From Enterobacteriaceae bacterium ESL0689 (GTDB lineage Bacteria; Pseudomonadota; Gammaproteobacteria; Enterobacterales; Enterobacteriaceae): a stretch of DNA of 64,000 nucleotides. The stretch spans positions 1,922,001 through 1,986,000 of the forward strand of contig JAQTIF010000001.1 of NCBI GenBank assembly GCA_029433525.1, in the 5' to 3' direction. The translations under genes and the position numbers were made by a program. The notes beneath the pieces were generated by a model that saw only the letters and a program-made list of their open reading frames with translations, had not been told where the DNA came from and did no database searches. Shown here one piece after another: positions 38,969 through 49,303 of the stretch; position 1 is the first letter of the stretch; the number at the start of each line of letters is the position of its first letter.

Positions 38969-40429
38969 TTACAGGAATGGACTAAAGAAGTAAAACAGTC
39001 GCTCGACAAGTCGCTGCCAGAAAGGGCGTTTTCCCCATATATGCGCATCCAGCCTGTGTGAGCGTGAAATATAATTACCCTGAATATCCTTCAGGGCGCT
39101 ACCGAATCCGCTATCGTCGATAACCAGGGTGATTTCAAAATTAAGCCACAGGCTGCGCATATCGAGATTAACAGTACCAATCATGCTCAATTCGTCATCG
39201 ACCAGCACACTTTTGGTATGAAGCAGTCCGCCTTCAAATTGATAAATTTTGACACCTGCAGCCAGTAGTTCAGTAAAAAAGGAGCGACTGGCCCAGTCGA
39301 CCAACAGTGAGTCGTTTTTACGGGGAAGAATAATGCTGACATCGACACCACGTTCGGCGGCAGTACAGATGGCATGAAGCAGGTCATCGCTGGGGACGAA
39401 ATAAGGTGTGGTCATAATCAGACGATGACTGGCGGCATAGACCGCGGTAAGCAGCGCCTGATGAATCAGATCTTCCGGGTAGCCGGGACCAGAGGCAATC
39501 GTATGAATAGTATGGCCGTTGGCTTGTGCAAAAGGCATGATACTGCTGTCCGGCAACGGCGGTAAAATATGTTGACCGGTCTCTATTTCCCAGTCACAGG
39601 AGTAGATGATGCCCATCGCGGTCGTTACCGGGCCTTCCATGCGCGCCATTAGATCAACCCACTGACCGACACCCGCATTTTGTTTGAAAAAACGAGGATC
39701 GACCATATTCATACTGCCGGTATAAGCAATATAGTTATCGATCATAATCATTTTGCGATGCTGACGTAAATCCATGCGACGCAGAAAAACACGCCATAGA
39801 TTTACCTTTAGCGCTTCAACGACTTCAACGCCAGCATGACGCATTTTTGATACCCACGGGCTGCGGAAAAAGGTCACGCTACCGGCTGAATCCAGCATCA
39901 GGCGGCAGTGTATACCGCGCTGCGCAGCGGCGATCAATGCGTTAGCGACGTCATCTGCCATACCGCCAGGTTGCCAGATATAAAACACTATTTCGATGTT
40001 GTGGCGGGCTGACTGAATATCCTCAATCAGCGCCTGCATGACATCATCGGAGGCAGTCAGTAACTGAAGTTGATTACCTTTCAATCCCGGGATACCCTGA
40101 CGATGTTCACAGAGTCTGAATAATGATTTAGCGACCGGGCTGTTGTCACGGGCAAAAATATGTTTGCACGATTTCAGTTCGCTGAGCCATTTCGCGGTGG
40201 AGGGCCACATTGCTCTCGCCCGTTCCGCCCGCCGTTTGCCAAGATGTAATTCACCAAAAGAGAGATAAGCGATAATTCCCAGTAACGGAATAATATAAAT
40301 CACTAATAACCATGCCATAGCAGAGGTGACACTGCGTCGCTTCATTAATATGCGTAATGTCACTGCGGCAATAAGTAGCCAGTAGCCGAGAATGACCATC
40401 CCATTTATAAGCATATAAAAGGTCATCAT
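38969..40429 (-). CDS. clsA: Cardiolipin synthase A
   Basis: ClsA joins two phosphatidylglycerol molecules to make cardiolipin in the inner membrane. The start at 40429 ([20 protein letters not shown]) gives 486 residues, exactly E. coli, and has AGGAT upstream; an ATG 15 codons earlier is not conserved. Two N-terminal transmembrane helices precede two phospholipase D motifs: [18 protein letters not shown] and [20 protein letters not shown] (HxK-x4-D in both). In E. coli kch lies between clsA and yciI; it is absent here. Confidence 0.96.
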   Translation of the reverse strand: MMTFYMLINGMVILGYWLLIAAVTLRILMKRRSVTSAMAWLLVIYIIPLLGIIAYLSFGELHLGKRRAERARAMWPSTAKWLSELKSCKHIFARDNSPVAKSLFRLCEHRQGIPGLKGNQLQLLTASDDVMQALIEDIQSARHNIEIVFYIWQPGGMADDVANALIAAAQRGIHCRLMLDSAGSVTFFRSPWVSKMRHAGVEVVEALKVNLWRVFLRRMDLRQHRKMIMIDNYIAYTGSMNMVDPRFFKQNAGVGQWVDLMARMEGPVTTAMGIIYSCDWEIETGQHILPPLPDSSIMPFAQANGHTIHTIASGPGYPEDLIHQALLTAVYAASHRLIMTTPYFVPSDDLLHAICTAAERGVDVSIILPRKNDSLLVDWASRSFFTELLAAGVKIYQFEGGLLHTKSVLVDDELSMIGTVNLDMRSLWLNFEITLVIDDSGFGSALKDIQGNYISRSHRLDAHIWGKRPFWQRLVERLFYFFSPFL

Positions 40430-40573
40430 ATATGAAGGATCCTGTTGAATATCGCTGTCAGTGAATTTATGCATCCACTTTCATCGGGTAAATAAAAACA
40501 GCGTGTCGACTGGGTTGGTCGAAATTTCCGGAGTATAATGGCGCCGTTTTTCACCTGATGAGTCGTAACAGAA

Positions 40574-40711
40574 ATGAAGCATAGCAGAACCGAAGTTAGC
40601 CGCTGGCGCATGTTAAGACAGATAAGCCGCCGTCGATCCCGCTGGCTGGAGGCGCAGTCGCGTCGTAACATACGGCTCCTCACCATCAGAAAAATACTGA
40701 TAAAATGCTAA
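40574..40711 (+). CDS. yciY: Small basic protein YciY
   Basis: This 45-codon frame reads MKHSRTEVSRWRMLRQISRR, then RSRWLEAQSRRNIRLLTIRK and a short tail. It is clearly related to E. coli YciY (57 residues, MKRSRTEVGRWRMQRQASRR) and sits in the same place, divergent from clsA. A third of the residues are Arg or Lys. The function is unknown. The protein is about 12 residues shorter at the C-terminus than in E. coli. Confidence 0.85.
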   Translation: MKHSRTEVSRWRMLRQISRRRSRWLEAQSRRNIRLLTIRKILIKC

Positions 40712-40805
40712 CATGACGCTTTACTGTTTACTGACACAAAGCAGGATAATAAGCACAATAGCCACTCCTGTATTGCCGCTGTTGTTTTACGAAAAGAGAT
40801 GAGTT

Positions 40806-41102
40806 TCAAAAAACTTTTTTATAGGGTTTGACGGAAACGCGCTGATAGACTCCCGCCGCAAAATAAGGGTCATCATTCGCCCACGCTTGTGCTGCCGCCA
40901 GCGACTCAAACTCTGCGATGATTATTGAGCCACTAAAACCAGCTATACCTGGTTCATTGCTGTCAATTGCAGGCAGGGGACCTGAGGTCAATAAACGCCC
41001 TTCATCACGTAATTGTTGTAAACGTGCCACGTGTGCAGGGCGTACTGATAAGCGTTTTTCCAGAGAGTGGGCGCTGTCTTCAGCGTAGATAACATAAAAC
41101 AC
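40806..41102 (-). CDS. yciI: YciI-like protein
   Basis: This is a small ferredoxin-like-fold (dimeric alpha-beta barrel) protein. The best start is a GTG at 41102, six bases after AAGGAGC. It gives [20 protein letters not shown] and 98 residues, exactly the E. coli length; an upstream ATG would add 27 unconserved residues. The conserved His-Asp pair of the family is seen in [18 protein letters not shown]. The enzymatic role is not established. It is divergent from tonB. Confidence 0.9.
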   Translation of the reverse strand: MFYVIYAEDSAHSLEKRLSVRPAHVARLQQLRDEGRLLTSGPLPAIDSNEPGIAGFSGSIIIAEFESLAAAQAWANDDPYFAAGVYQRVSVKPYKKVF

Positions 41103-41258
41103 GGTAAAGCTCCTTGCCTGAGCCATATACAGTGAAATTATGTTAAGTGAATACGTTGTCGACTGCAATGTAAAGACATGCATTATGGCTTAACACAGCA
41201 CGTTGTCTCTGATTTTCCTGTTAATAGCACAAATTATCCTGTCGCTAAGCCCGTCTTA

Positions 41259-41287
41259 TTGAATATGATTGCTATTTGCATTTAAAA
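41259..41287 (+). promoter_or_regulatory. tonB promoter with Fur-like sequence
   Basis: TTGAAT, 17 bases, TTAAAA is a candidate -35/-10 pair. The stretch GAATATGATTGCTATTTGCA between and over these resembles the tonB control region of E. coli, where Fur represses transcription when iron is plentiful. Confidence 0.5.
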
Positions 41288-41318
41288 TCAAATCATCACC
41301 ATTTTTATATAAGCGATT

Positions 41319-42080
41319 ATGTCTACAATGCCTCTTGATCTACCTCGCCGTTTCCCGTGGCCAGCATTGCTATCTGTGGCGATCCATAGCGCTGTTGTGG
41401 CAGGGTTGCTTTATACCTCGGTACATCAGGTGATTGAGCGGCCATCTTCCTCTTCTTCTGCGATTGAGATAACGATGGTGGCGCCCGCTGAGCGGGTGTC
41501 GCCACAAGCGTCACAACCGGCTGTAGCGCCAGAGCCTGAACCCGAACCGGAAGTCGTACCAGAGCCGCCGAAAGAAGCGCCTGTTGTTATCCACAATCCG
41601 GCACCGAAGCCAAAACCTAAGCCGAAACCGAAACCGAAACCCAAAAAGCAGCCGCCGGAGAAGGTTGAGCAACCTAAGCGGGATATTCAGCCGGCAGAAT
41701 CGCTGATCCCTTCGCCATTTGAAAAGGGCGATGCACAGCCCGCAGGAATGCCGTCCGGTTCCGCATCGAATACTCAGCTGGTCAAGGGGAAATCAGCCGA
41801 CAGTGAATCTGGTGGTCCGCTGGCGCTGAGTCGTAGTGAACCCGTCTATCCATCCCGGGCGCAAGCATTGCATATAGAGGGGGATGTCAGAGTTCGATTT
41901 ATGGTGATGGCCGACGGGCGTGTGGATATGGGCAGTGTGCAAATTCTCTCCGCACAGCCTGCCAATATGTTTGAGCGGGAAGTCAAAATCGCGTTGCGTA
42001 AATGGCGATATAAACCCGGCAGTCCGGGAAGTATTACGATGACGATTCAGTTTCGTCTGCGCGGTGTGCAGATGGTTTAA
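41319..42080 (+). CDS. tonB: Energy transducer TonB
   Basis: TonB carries proton-motive-force energy from ExbBD in the inner membrane to outer-membrane receptors for siderophores and vitamin B12. The 253-residue protein has an N-terminal anchor (FPWPALLSVAIHSAVVAGLL), a periplasm-spanning Glu-Pro then Lys-Pro repeat region (residues about 65-110) and the C-terminal domain SEPVYPSRAQALHIEGDVRV followed by FMVMADGRVDMGSVQILSAQ. In E. coli it is 239 residues. The gene partner btuCD at 52-54 kb depends on it functionally. Confidence 0.96.
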   Translation: MSTMPLDLPRRFPWPALLSVAIHSAVVAGLLYTSVHQVIERPSSSSSAIEITMVAPAERVSPQASQPAVAPEPEPEPEVVPEPPKEAPVVIHNPAPKPKPKPKPKPKPKKQPPEKVEQPKRDIQPAESLIPSPFEKGDAQPAGMPSGSASNTQLVKGKSADSESGGPLALSRSEPVYPSRAQALHIEGDVRVRFMVMADGRVDMGSVQILSAQPANMFEREVKIALRKWRYKPGSPGSITMTIQFRLRGVQMV

Positions 42081-42130
42081 CGGAGAAGGTTTCTGCGGCA
42101 ATCTCGCTCCATATCATCATAATAAAGAGG

Positions 42131-42155
42131 GTTCTCTCTGTGCAACAGAGAGAAC
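42131..42155. terminator. Hairpin between convergent tonB and pfkB
   Basis: GTTCTCTCTG, loop TGCAA, CAGAGAGAAC: a ten-base-pair perfect stem between two gene ends. The flanks are only moderately T-rich (TTTATT on each strand), so termination in both directions is likely but not proven. Confidence 0.65.
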
Positions 42156-42161
42156 GGCACT

Positions 42162-43094
42162 TTATTGATCGCATAGATAAGCATAGATTTTTTGCGTATT
42201 TTCCCGTGAGCACAGGCGTGTTCCCTGATTGATGGTCGCGGCACTGCCTGCGGCAACGCCGAAACGCACCATATCTTCCAGAGAAGCATGTTCTGCCAGT
42301 CGTAGTGTCATCGCTCCAACCATGCTGTCTCCCGCGCCAACAGTACTTTGAGACTTCATCGGCGGTGGAACAACCTGAACACAATCGCTGGCATCACAAC
42401 CCAGCGCGCCTTGTGGACCCAGCGAGACCACCACCCGACGTACTTTTCCGGAGTGAATCAGCGCTTGTGCTGCCTGGCGAACGTCATCGGGTTGACTGAG
42501 GTCACGTTGTACCAGCGCGCTCAACTCTTTCTGGTTAGGTTTGATCAGTTCAATGTTACCGATCTCAAGTGTGGCCGCGAGCGCTTCGCCGGAACTGTCA
42601 ATAATACAGCGGATCTGCTGCTGCTGGGCATTTTTTATCAGCTGGATCAGCTGGTTAATGCTAACACCTGGCGGCAGACTTCCGCTGATCACTAACAGCG
42701 AACCGGCGGGGATCGCGAGGATTTTTTCTTCAATCAGTCGAAATTCATCATCGGTTAACGTCGCTCCGGGCATGACAAAACGGTATTGCTCGCCGCTGGA
42801 ACTGATTTGTACATGCAGATTTTGTCGTGTCCAGTCCTGGGTTTTGATGGTTTCGACAGGGACCTGTTCATGACTCAGGAGTGTCATAAGATAAGCACCG
42901 GTAGCGCCCCCCACCGGAAAAATGGCTGTCGCCTGAGCGCCAAGAAACATGATCGCTCGCGCAACATTAATACCACCACCACCCGGCTCAAAAACCGGCG
43001 TGCTGCAGCGAAGTTTACCTTCAGGATAGATTTGTGGTGTCGTGGTTGAACTATCAAGTGAAGGGGCGAGTGTTAAGGTATAAATTTTATTCAT
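42162..43094 (-). CDS. pfkB: 6-phosphofructokinase II
   Basis: PfkB phosphorylates fructose 6-phosphate to fructose 1,6-bisphosphate; it is the minor, ribokinase-family isozyme. The start MNKIYTLTLAPSLDSSTTTP at 43094 gives 310 residues (E. coli 309). The PfkB signatures are GGGGINVARAIMFLGAQATA near residue 38 and STVGAGDSMVGAMTLRLAEH near 250, with the catalytic Asp in GAGDS. Sixteen in-frame residues upstream are not conserved. In E. coli pfkB lies far from tonB, so the junction marks a rearrangement. Confidence 0.95.
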   Translation of the reverse strand: MNKIYTLTLAPSLDSSTTTPQIYPEGKLRCSTPVFEPGGGGINVARAIMFLGAQATAIFPVGGATGAYLMTLLSHEQVPVETIKTQDWTRQNLHVQISSSGEQYRFVMPGATLTDDEFRLIEEKILAIPAGSLLVISGSLPPGVSINQLIQLIKNAQQQQIRCIIDSSGEALAATLEIGNIELIKPNQKELSALVQRDLSQPDDVRQAAQALIHSGKVRRVVVSLGPQGALGCDASDCVQVVPPPMKSQSTVGAGDSMVGAMTLRLAEHASLEDMVRFGVAAGSAATINQGTRLCSRENTQKIYAYLCDQ

Positions 43095-43174
43095 GCCGAA
43101 GCCTCCATGATACAGGATGGACGATTGTTTTAAGCATGGCACTTTTTAGCGAAAGCGATCAGCGGCGATATCAC

Positions 43175-43323
43175 TTAGCGCCTGGCCGATCAGGTTATTT
43201 CGCGTGCCATTCTGGCGTTCGGCAGTGGTTGCCATCCTCATCGGCTACCTGTTCGCTGGGGGGCTCCGCGCCGTTCGTGTCTGGACTGACCGCGTCAGCA
43301 ACGCCTGTCGAGCCAGGTGCTTA
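43175..43323 (+). repeat. 150-bp intergenic element, strongly diverged copy
   Basis: It begins TTAGCGCCTGGCCGATCAGG and ends GCCTGTCGAGCCAGGTGCTTA. The length (149) and the order of internal blocks are kept (CATTCTGGCGTTCGGCAGTG, GGCTCCGCGCCGTTCGTGTC, TGGACTGACCGCGTCAGCAA), but many bases differ. The rest of 43095-43600 shows only AT-rich ydiY upstream DNA. Confidence 0.7.
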
Positions 43324-43600
43324 TTAACAACCGATCACTTTTATGACGACGAAGTAAAATTTATTTGCTGGGTCATTTTATGTAAAAAAATCAATAGTAA
43401 TATATTGCTATGTCAATCGCGCTTTTTTATAATTTAGCTAATTTCATTAGGGCAGTCATATACAAAAGCAGTCAGGAAATGTAGTGAAGTTGCACTCTGA
43501 TGACGTTGATCAAACATCGTGCAGGTTGTTTATATCGCTCTCCTTATGAAAGGTCCGCCCCTACAGGGCCTCTCTTCTTGTTGCACGGACTTTAATTTAA

Positions 43601-44362
43601 ATGAATTTTCTAAAGACAGCACCTGGAGTAGTATTGCTGACGGCAGGGCTTGTTGTGTCAGCGTATGTCCTGGCCGATGATTCTGTGTTTACTACTATGG
43701 ATGACCCTTCGACGGCTAAAAAAGATTTTGAGGGCAGTGTTAATGCTGGTTATCTGGCACAGTCGGGAAATACGAAAAGTTCTTCATTAACTGCGGATAC
43801 TACGCTGACCTGGTATGGTGATATAACCGCGTGGTCATTGTGGGGTAATGCCAGTAACACATCGTCTGATAACCATCGTTCTTCAGAGAAATACAGCGTG
43901 GGTGGCCGTAATCGTTATAATCTGGCCGATAACAATTATCTGTTTGGTCAGGCAAACTGGTTATCTGATCGCTATAACGGTTATCAGCAGCGTGATTACC
44001 TGACGGCGGGTTATGGTCGCCAGATTATGAATGGTCCGATTCATAGTCTGCGTCTGGAATTCGGTCCTGGGATACGTTATGACGAATATATTAATAATGA
44101 AGGTCATAATACTCAGGCACTGGGTTATGGTTCGGGAACCTGGGTATGGCAGATGACCGATAATACCAAATTCATTCAGGGGGTTTCAGTACTGGCCGCA
44201 GAAGATACAACGCTGAATTCAGAAAGCGCACTGCATGTTGCGCTGAATGAGCATTTTTCTCTGCGTGTGGCTTATAACCTGACCTGGAACTCTGAACCGC
44301 CGGCTGCTGCGTCCAGCCATACGGATCGCCGTACTACCATGTCACTGGGTTATAAGATGTAA
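43601..44362 (+). CDS. ydiY: YdiY family (DUF481) outer-membrane protein
   Basis: This 253-residue protein has an N-terminal signal peptide (VVLLTAGLVVSAYVLA-DDS) and a beta-rich body with alternating hydrophobic residues and a C-terminal aromatic-poor strand LSLGYKM-type end (MSLGYKM). The segment LNAGYLAQSGNTKSSSLTAD-like (VNAGYLAQSGNTKSSSLTAD here) is the DUF481 signature. It is close to E. coli YdiY (252). In E. coli ydiY is acid-inducible; its function is unknown. It keeps its E. coli neighbour pfkB, read divergently. Confidence 0.93.
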   Translation: MNFLKTAPGVVLLTAGLVVSAYVLADDSVFTTMDDPSTAKKDFEGSVNAGYLAQSGNTKSSSLTADTTLTWYGDITAWSLWGNASNTSSDNHRSSEKYSVGGRNRYNLADNNYLFGQANWLSDRYNGYQQRDYLTAGYGRQIMNGPIHSLRLEFGPGIRYDEYINNEGHNTQALGYGSGTWVWQMTDNTKFIQGVSVLAAEDTTLNSESALHVALNEHFSLRVAYNLTWNSEPPAAASSHTDRRTTMSLGYKM

Positions 44363-44490
44363 TGGATATCAGGTCGTTGAATGCGACCTGATGACTTTTA
44401 TCGGTCAGATGATAGAGTGAAAGCGGTCACTTCTGGCTAGTCTCACACCTTACAGCGATCCTTGTCTGACCCGGTGTATTATCGTTACCA

Positions 44491-44603
44491 TTCAGAGCCT
44501 GGCCCGTCAGGCTATGCTGGGAAATCTTCAGGTATGTCCTGTACACTGCGGTTTCTCCGCGTTGTCCGTGTCCGGACTCAACACCTTATGGGTCAGGCGC
44601 TTA
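44491..44603 (+). repeat. 150-bp intergenic element, shortened copy upstream of thrS
   Basis: It begins TTCAGAGCCTGGCCCGTCAG and ends CCTTATGGGTCAGGCGCTTA. GAAATCTTCAGGTATGTCCT, GTACACTGCGGTTTCTCCGC and GTTGTCCGTGTCCGGACTC are recognisable; about 35 interior bases are missing. Confidence 0.75.
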
Positions 44604-44775
44604 TTTTATTCTGTCTTTTATCACGCACTAATGATGTGTAAACTAAATGCCGATGTTATCAACGGGTCGTTGCAGGCAGGAATAGGCTGGTATAACAAAG
44701 GATTCTTGTATTTCGCAGAGTAAAGCGAAAACTGAAACAGAACGTGTTGATATTTTTTATTGTGCTCTTTTGCAT

Positions 44776-44796
44776 GTGCTCTTTCGTATGGGGCAC
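44776..44796 (+). promoter_or_regulatory. thrS translational operator, tRNA-Thr anticodon mimic
   Basis: GTGCTC pairs with GGGCAC (one G-U pair) around a nine-base loop TTTCGTATG that contains CGT, the tRNA-Thr-like anticodon. The loop lies 32-34 bases before the thrS start. In E. coli threonyl-tRNA synthetase binds such a hairpin in its own mRNA and represses translation. Confidence 0.75.
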
Positions 44797-44818
44797 CACT
44801 GCAAATTAAGGATATGAA

Positions 44819-46747
44819 ATGCCCGTAATTACGCTTCCTGATGGCAGTCAGCGCCATTTTGATCACCCCGTTAGCCCACTGGATGTCGCGCAGAGTATCG
44901 GCGCAGGGCTGGCAAAAGCCACTATCGCTGGACGAGTCAATGGTCAACTGGTTGATGCCTGTGATCTTATCGACAACGATGCCACACTGACTATTATCAC
45001 GGCTAAAAATGATGAAGGTCTGGAAATTATTCGTCACTCTTGCGCACACCTGCTAGGTCATGCCATTAAACAACTGTGGCCAGATACCCGAATGGCGATT
45101 GGCCCGGTTATTGAGAATGGTTTTTATTACGATATCGATCTCGATCATACGCTGACTCAGGAAGATATCGACACGCTTGAAAAACGGATGCATGAACTTG
45201 CTGAGACTAATTATGATGTCATCAAAAAGAAAGTCAGCTGGCAAGAAGCGCGGGATACCTTTGTGCAACGTGGTGAAAGCTATAAAGTCGCTATCCTTGA
45301 TGAAAATATTGCTCGTGATGATCGACCCGGTTTATATCATCATCAGGAATATATTGACATGTGCCGTGGGCCGCATGTGCCTGATATGCATTTCTGCCAT
45401 CATTTTAAGCTGATGAAAACGGCGGGTGCCTACTGGCGTGGCGATAGTAATAACAAAATGTTACAACGTATTTATGGTACGGCATGGGCAGATAAAAAGT
45501 CGCTTAATAGCTATCTGCAGCGGCTGGAGGAAGCCGCCAAGCGTGATCACCGCAAAATTGGCAAACAGCTTGATCTATATCATATGCAGGAAGAAGCGCC
45601 CGGGATGGTGTTCTGGCATAACGATGGCTGGACGGTTTTCCGTGAACTGGAAACCTTTGTGCGTTCTAAACTCAAAGAGTATCAGTATCAGGAAGTTAAA
45701 GGTCCATTTATGATGGATCGCGTCTTGTGGGAGAAGACCGGTCATTGGGATAACTACAAAGATGCGATGTTCACCACCGCTTCTGAAAATCGTGAATATT
45801 GTATCAAACCGATGAATTGCCCGGGTCATGTACAGATTTTTAACCAGGGGCTGAAATCCTATCGGGATCTGCCTTTGCGGATGGCGGAATTCGGGAGCTG
45901 CCATCGTAATGAGCCGTCAGGTGCGTTGCATGGTTTGATGCGTGTTCGTGGTTTTACCCAAGATGATGCCCATATCTTCTGTACGGAAGAGCAGGTGCGT
46001 AGTGAAGTTAACGCCTGTATTCGTATGGTCTATGATATGTATAGTACTTTTGGTTTTGAAAAAATTGTTGTCAAACTCTCCACGCGCCCGGAAAAACGGA
46101 TCGGTAGTGATGAGATTTGGGATCGTGCTGAGGCAGATTTGGCTGCCGCACTGGAGGAAAATAATATTTCCTTTGAGTATCAACCGGGTGAAGGAGCATT
46201 TTATGGTCCCAAAATTGAGTTTACCCTATATGATTGCCTCAACCGGGCATGGCAGTGTGGTACGGTTCAACTGGATTTTTCGTTGCCATCTCGTCTGAAC
46301 GCTTCTTATATTGGTGAAAATAATGAACGTCAGATACCGGTTATGATTCATCGTGCCATTCTGGGATCGATGGAGCGCTTCATTGGTATTCTGACGGAAG
46401 AGTTTGCGGGATCTTTCCCGACCTGGCTGGCACCTGTACAAGTGGTGATCATGAATATTACCGACGCTCAGTCTGAATATGTCAATGAATTAACTCAGCA
46501 ATTCCAAAATGCGGGTATTCGCGTAAAAGCAGACTTGAGAAATGAGAAGATTGGCTTTAAAATTCGCGAGCACACTTTACGTCATGTTCCCTATATGCTG
46601 GTTTGTGGCGACAAAGAAGTTGAGGCTGGCAAGGTGGCTGTACGTACCCGTCGTGGTAAAGATCTCGGCAGCCTGGACGTAAATGAAGTGCTCGAAAAGC
46701 TGCAACAAGAAATTCGCAGCCGCAGTCTTCAACAACTGGAGGAATAA
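44819..46747 (+). CDS. thrS: Threonyl-tRNA synthetase
   Basis: ThrS charges tRNA-Thr with threonine and edits mischarged serine. The 642 residues equal E. coli. The order is an N-terminal TGS domain ([20 protein letters not shown]), the editing domain with [10 protein letters not shown], and the class II catalytic core: [13 protein letters not shown] includes the zinc-binding Cys, then [20 protein letters not shown]-type motif 2 ([20 protein letters not shown] here). The C-terminal anticodon domain includes [20 protein letters not shown]. An AAGGATATGAA ribosome site precedes the ATG. It is followed by infC after three bases. Confidence 0.98.
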   Translation: MPVITLPDGSQRHFDHPVSPLDVAQSIGAGLAKATIAGRVNGQLVDACDLIDNDATLTIITAKNDEGLEIIRHSCAHLLGHAIKQLWPDTRMAIGPVIENGFYYDIDLDHTLTQEDIDTLEKRMHELAETNYDVIKKKVSWQEARDTFVQRGESYKVAILDENIARDDRPGLYHHQEYIDMCRGPHVPDMHFCHHFKLMKTAGAYWRGDSNNKMLQRIYGTAWADKKSLNSYLQRLEEAAKRDHRKIGKQLDLYHMQEEAPGMVFWHNDGWTVFRELETFVRSKLKEYQYQEVKGPFMMDRVLWEKTGHWDNYKDAMFTTASENREYCIKPMNCPGHVQIFNQGLKSYRDLPLRMAEFGSCHRNEPSGALHGLMRVRGFTQDDAHIFCTEEQVRSEVNACIRMVYDMYSTFGFEKIVVKLSTRPEKRIGSDEIWDRAEADLAAALEENNISFEYQPGEGAFYGPKIEFTLYDCLNRAWQCGTVQLDFSLPSRLNASYIGENNERQIPVMIHRAILGSMERFIGILTEEFAGSFPTWLAPVQVVIMNITDAQSEYVNELTQQFQNAGIRVKADLRNEKIGFKIREHTLRHVPYMLVCGDKEVEAGKVAVRTRRGKDLGSLDVNEVLEKLQQEIRSRSLQQLEE

Positions 46748-47293
<546 letters not shown>

Positions 47294-47304
47294 GGCGCTC
47301 AAGC

Positions 47305-47335
47305 AGCAAAACCTGCCAATTGATCAGGTTTTGCT
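47305..47335 (+). promoter_or_regulatory. Stem-loop between infC and rpmI
   Basis: AGCAAAACCTG, nine-base loop CCAATTGAT, CAGGTTTTGCT: an eleven-base-pair perfect stem, 12 bases after the infC stop and 46 before rpmI. In E. coli ribosomal protein L20 binds a pseudoknot in this region to repress rpmI-rplT; the hairpin may be part of it, or an attenuating terminator. Confidence 0.6.
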
Positions 47336-47356
47336 CGCCTTAGTTTCATTTATTAA

Positions 47357-47578
<222 letters not shown>

Positions 47579-47605
47579 ATCGTTCACTTTTTCCTTTTTA
47601 ATTAG

Positions 47606-47983
<378 letters not shown>

Positions 47984-47990
47984 GTCAGTG

Positions 47991-48020
47991 ATAAAGTGGG
48001 GGATGAGTTCCCCCCTTTAT
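47991..48020 (+). terminator. Stem-loop after rplT
   Basis: ATAAAGTGGGGGA and TTCCCCCCTTTAT pair around the loop TGAG, seven bases after the rplT stop. The flank TCGTTCT is only weakly T-rich, so partial read-through into pheM-pheST is plausible. Confidence 0.6.
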
Positions 48021-48109
48021 CGTTCTGATATCGTCAATATATTAACCGCGATTGAGATGTGCTGTTAAGACAGAAATAACATTTCGTATCGGACTAAGGT
48101 AATGCAAGC

Positions 48110-48154
48110 ATGATTGCTGCTCTTTTCCGCTTCTCTTTTTACTCTGGCACCTGA
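48110..48154 (+). CDS. pheM: pheST leader peptide PheM
   Basis: This 14-residue frame, MIAALFRFSFYSGT, corresponds to E. coli PheM ([14 protein letters not shown]). In E. coli, slow translation of its Phe codons when charged tRNA-Phe is short prevents formation of the downstream terminator and raises pheST expression. Three Phe codons remain (TTC, TTC, TTT) against five in E. coli. A GGT-type ribosome site (AAGGT) lies ten bases upstream. The attenuator hairpin follows at 48202. Confidence 0.82.
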   Translation: MIAALFRFSFYSGT

Positions 48155-48201
48155 ATACAGGAGGCAAATGCGTGAAAGAAGAAACAGAAAATAGCGCCAC
48201 A

Positions 48202-48227
48202 AAGCCTCCCGGAATGGAGGCTTTTTT
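48202..48227 (+). terminator. pheST attenuator terminator
   Basis: AAGCCTCC, loop CGGAAT, GGAGGCTT with a T-run, 47 bases after the pheM stop and about 80 before pheS. It is the intrinsic terminator of the transcription attenuation system controlled by pheM. Confidence 0.88.
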
Positions 48228-48256
48228 CGTATCACTGTTTAGAAATTATAAAATAA

Positions 48257-49288
<1,032 letters not shown>

Positions 49289-49303
49289 GGGTAGGGCAGA
49301 ATA

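Noticed and set aside
41426-41644. Gly/Phe-rich frame antisense to the Pro-rich part of tonB
   Set aside because: It is the mirror of the Lys-Pro repeat region; the low-complexity composition explains the open frame.
42541-42873. Plus-strand frames antisense to pfkB (110 and 115 codons)
   Set aside because: pfkB on the other strand is conserved along its whole length and these frames have no ribosome site.
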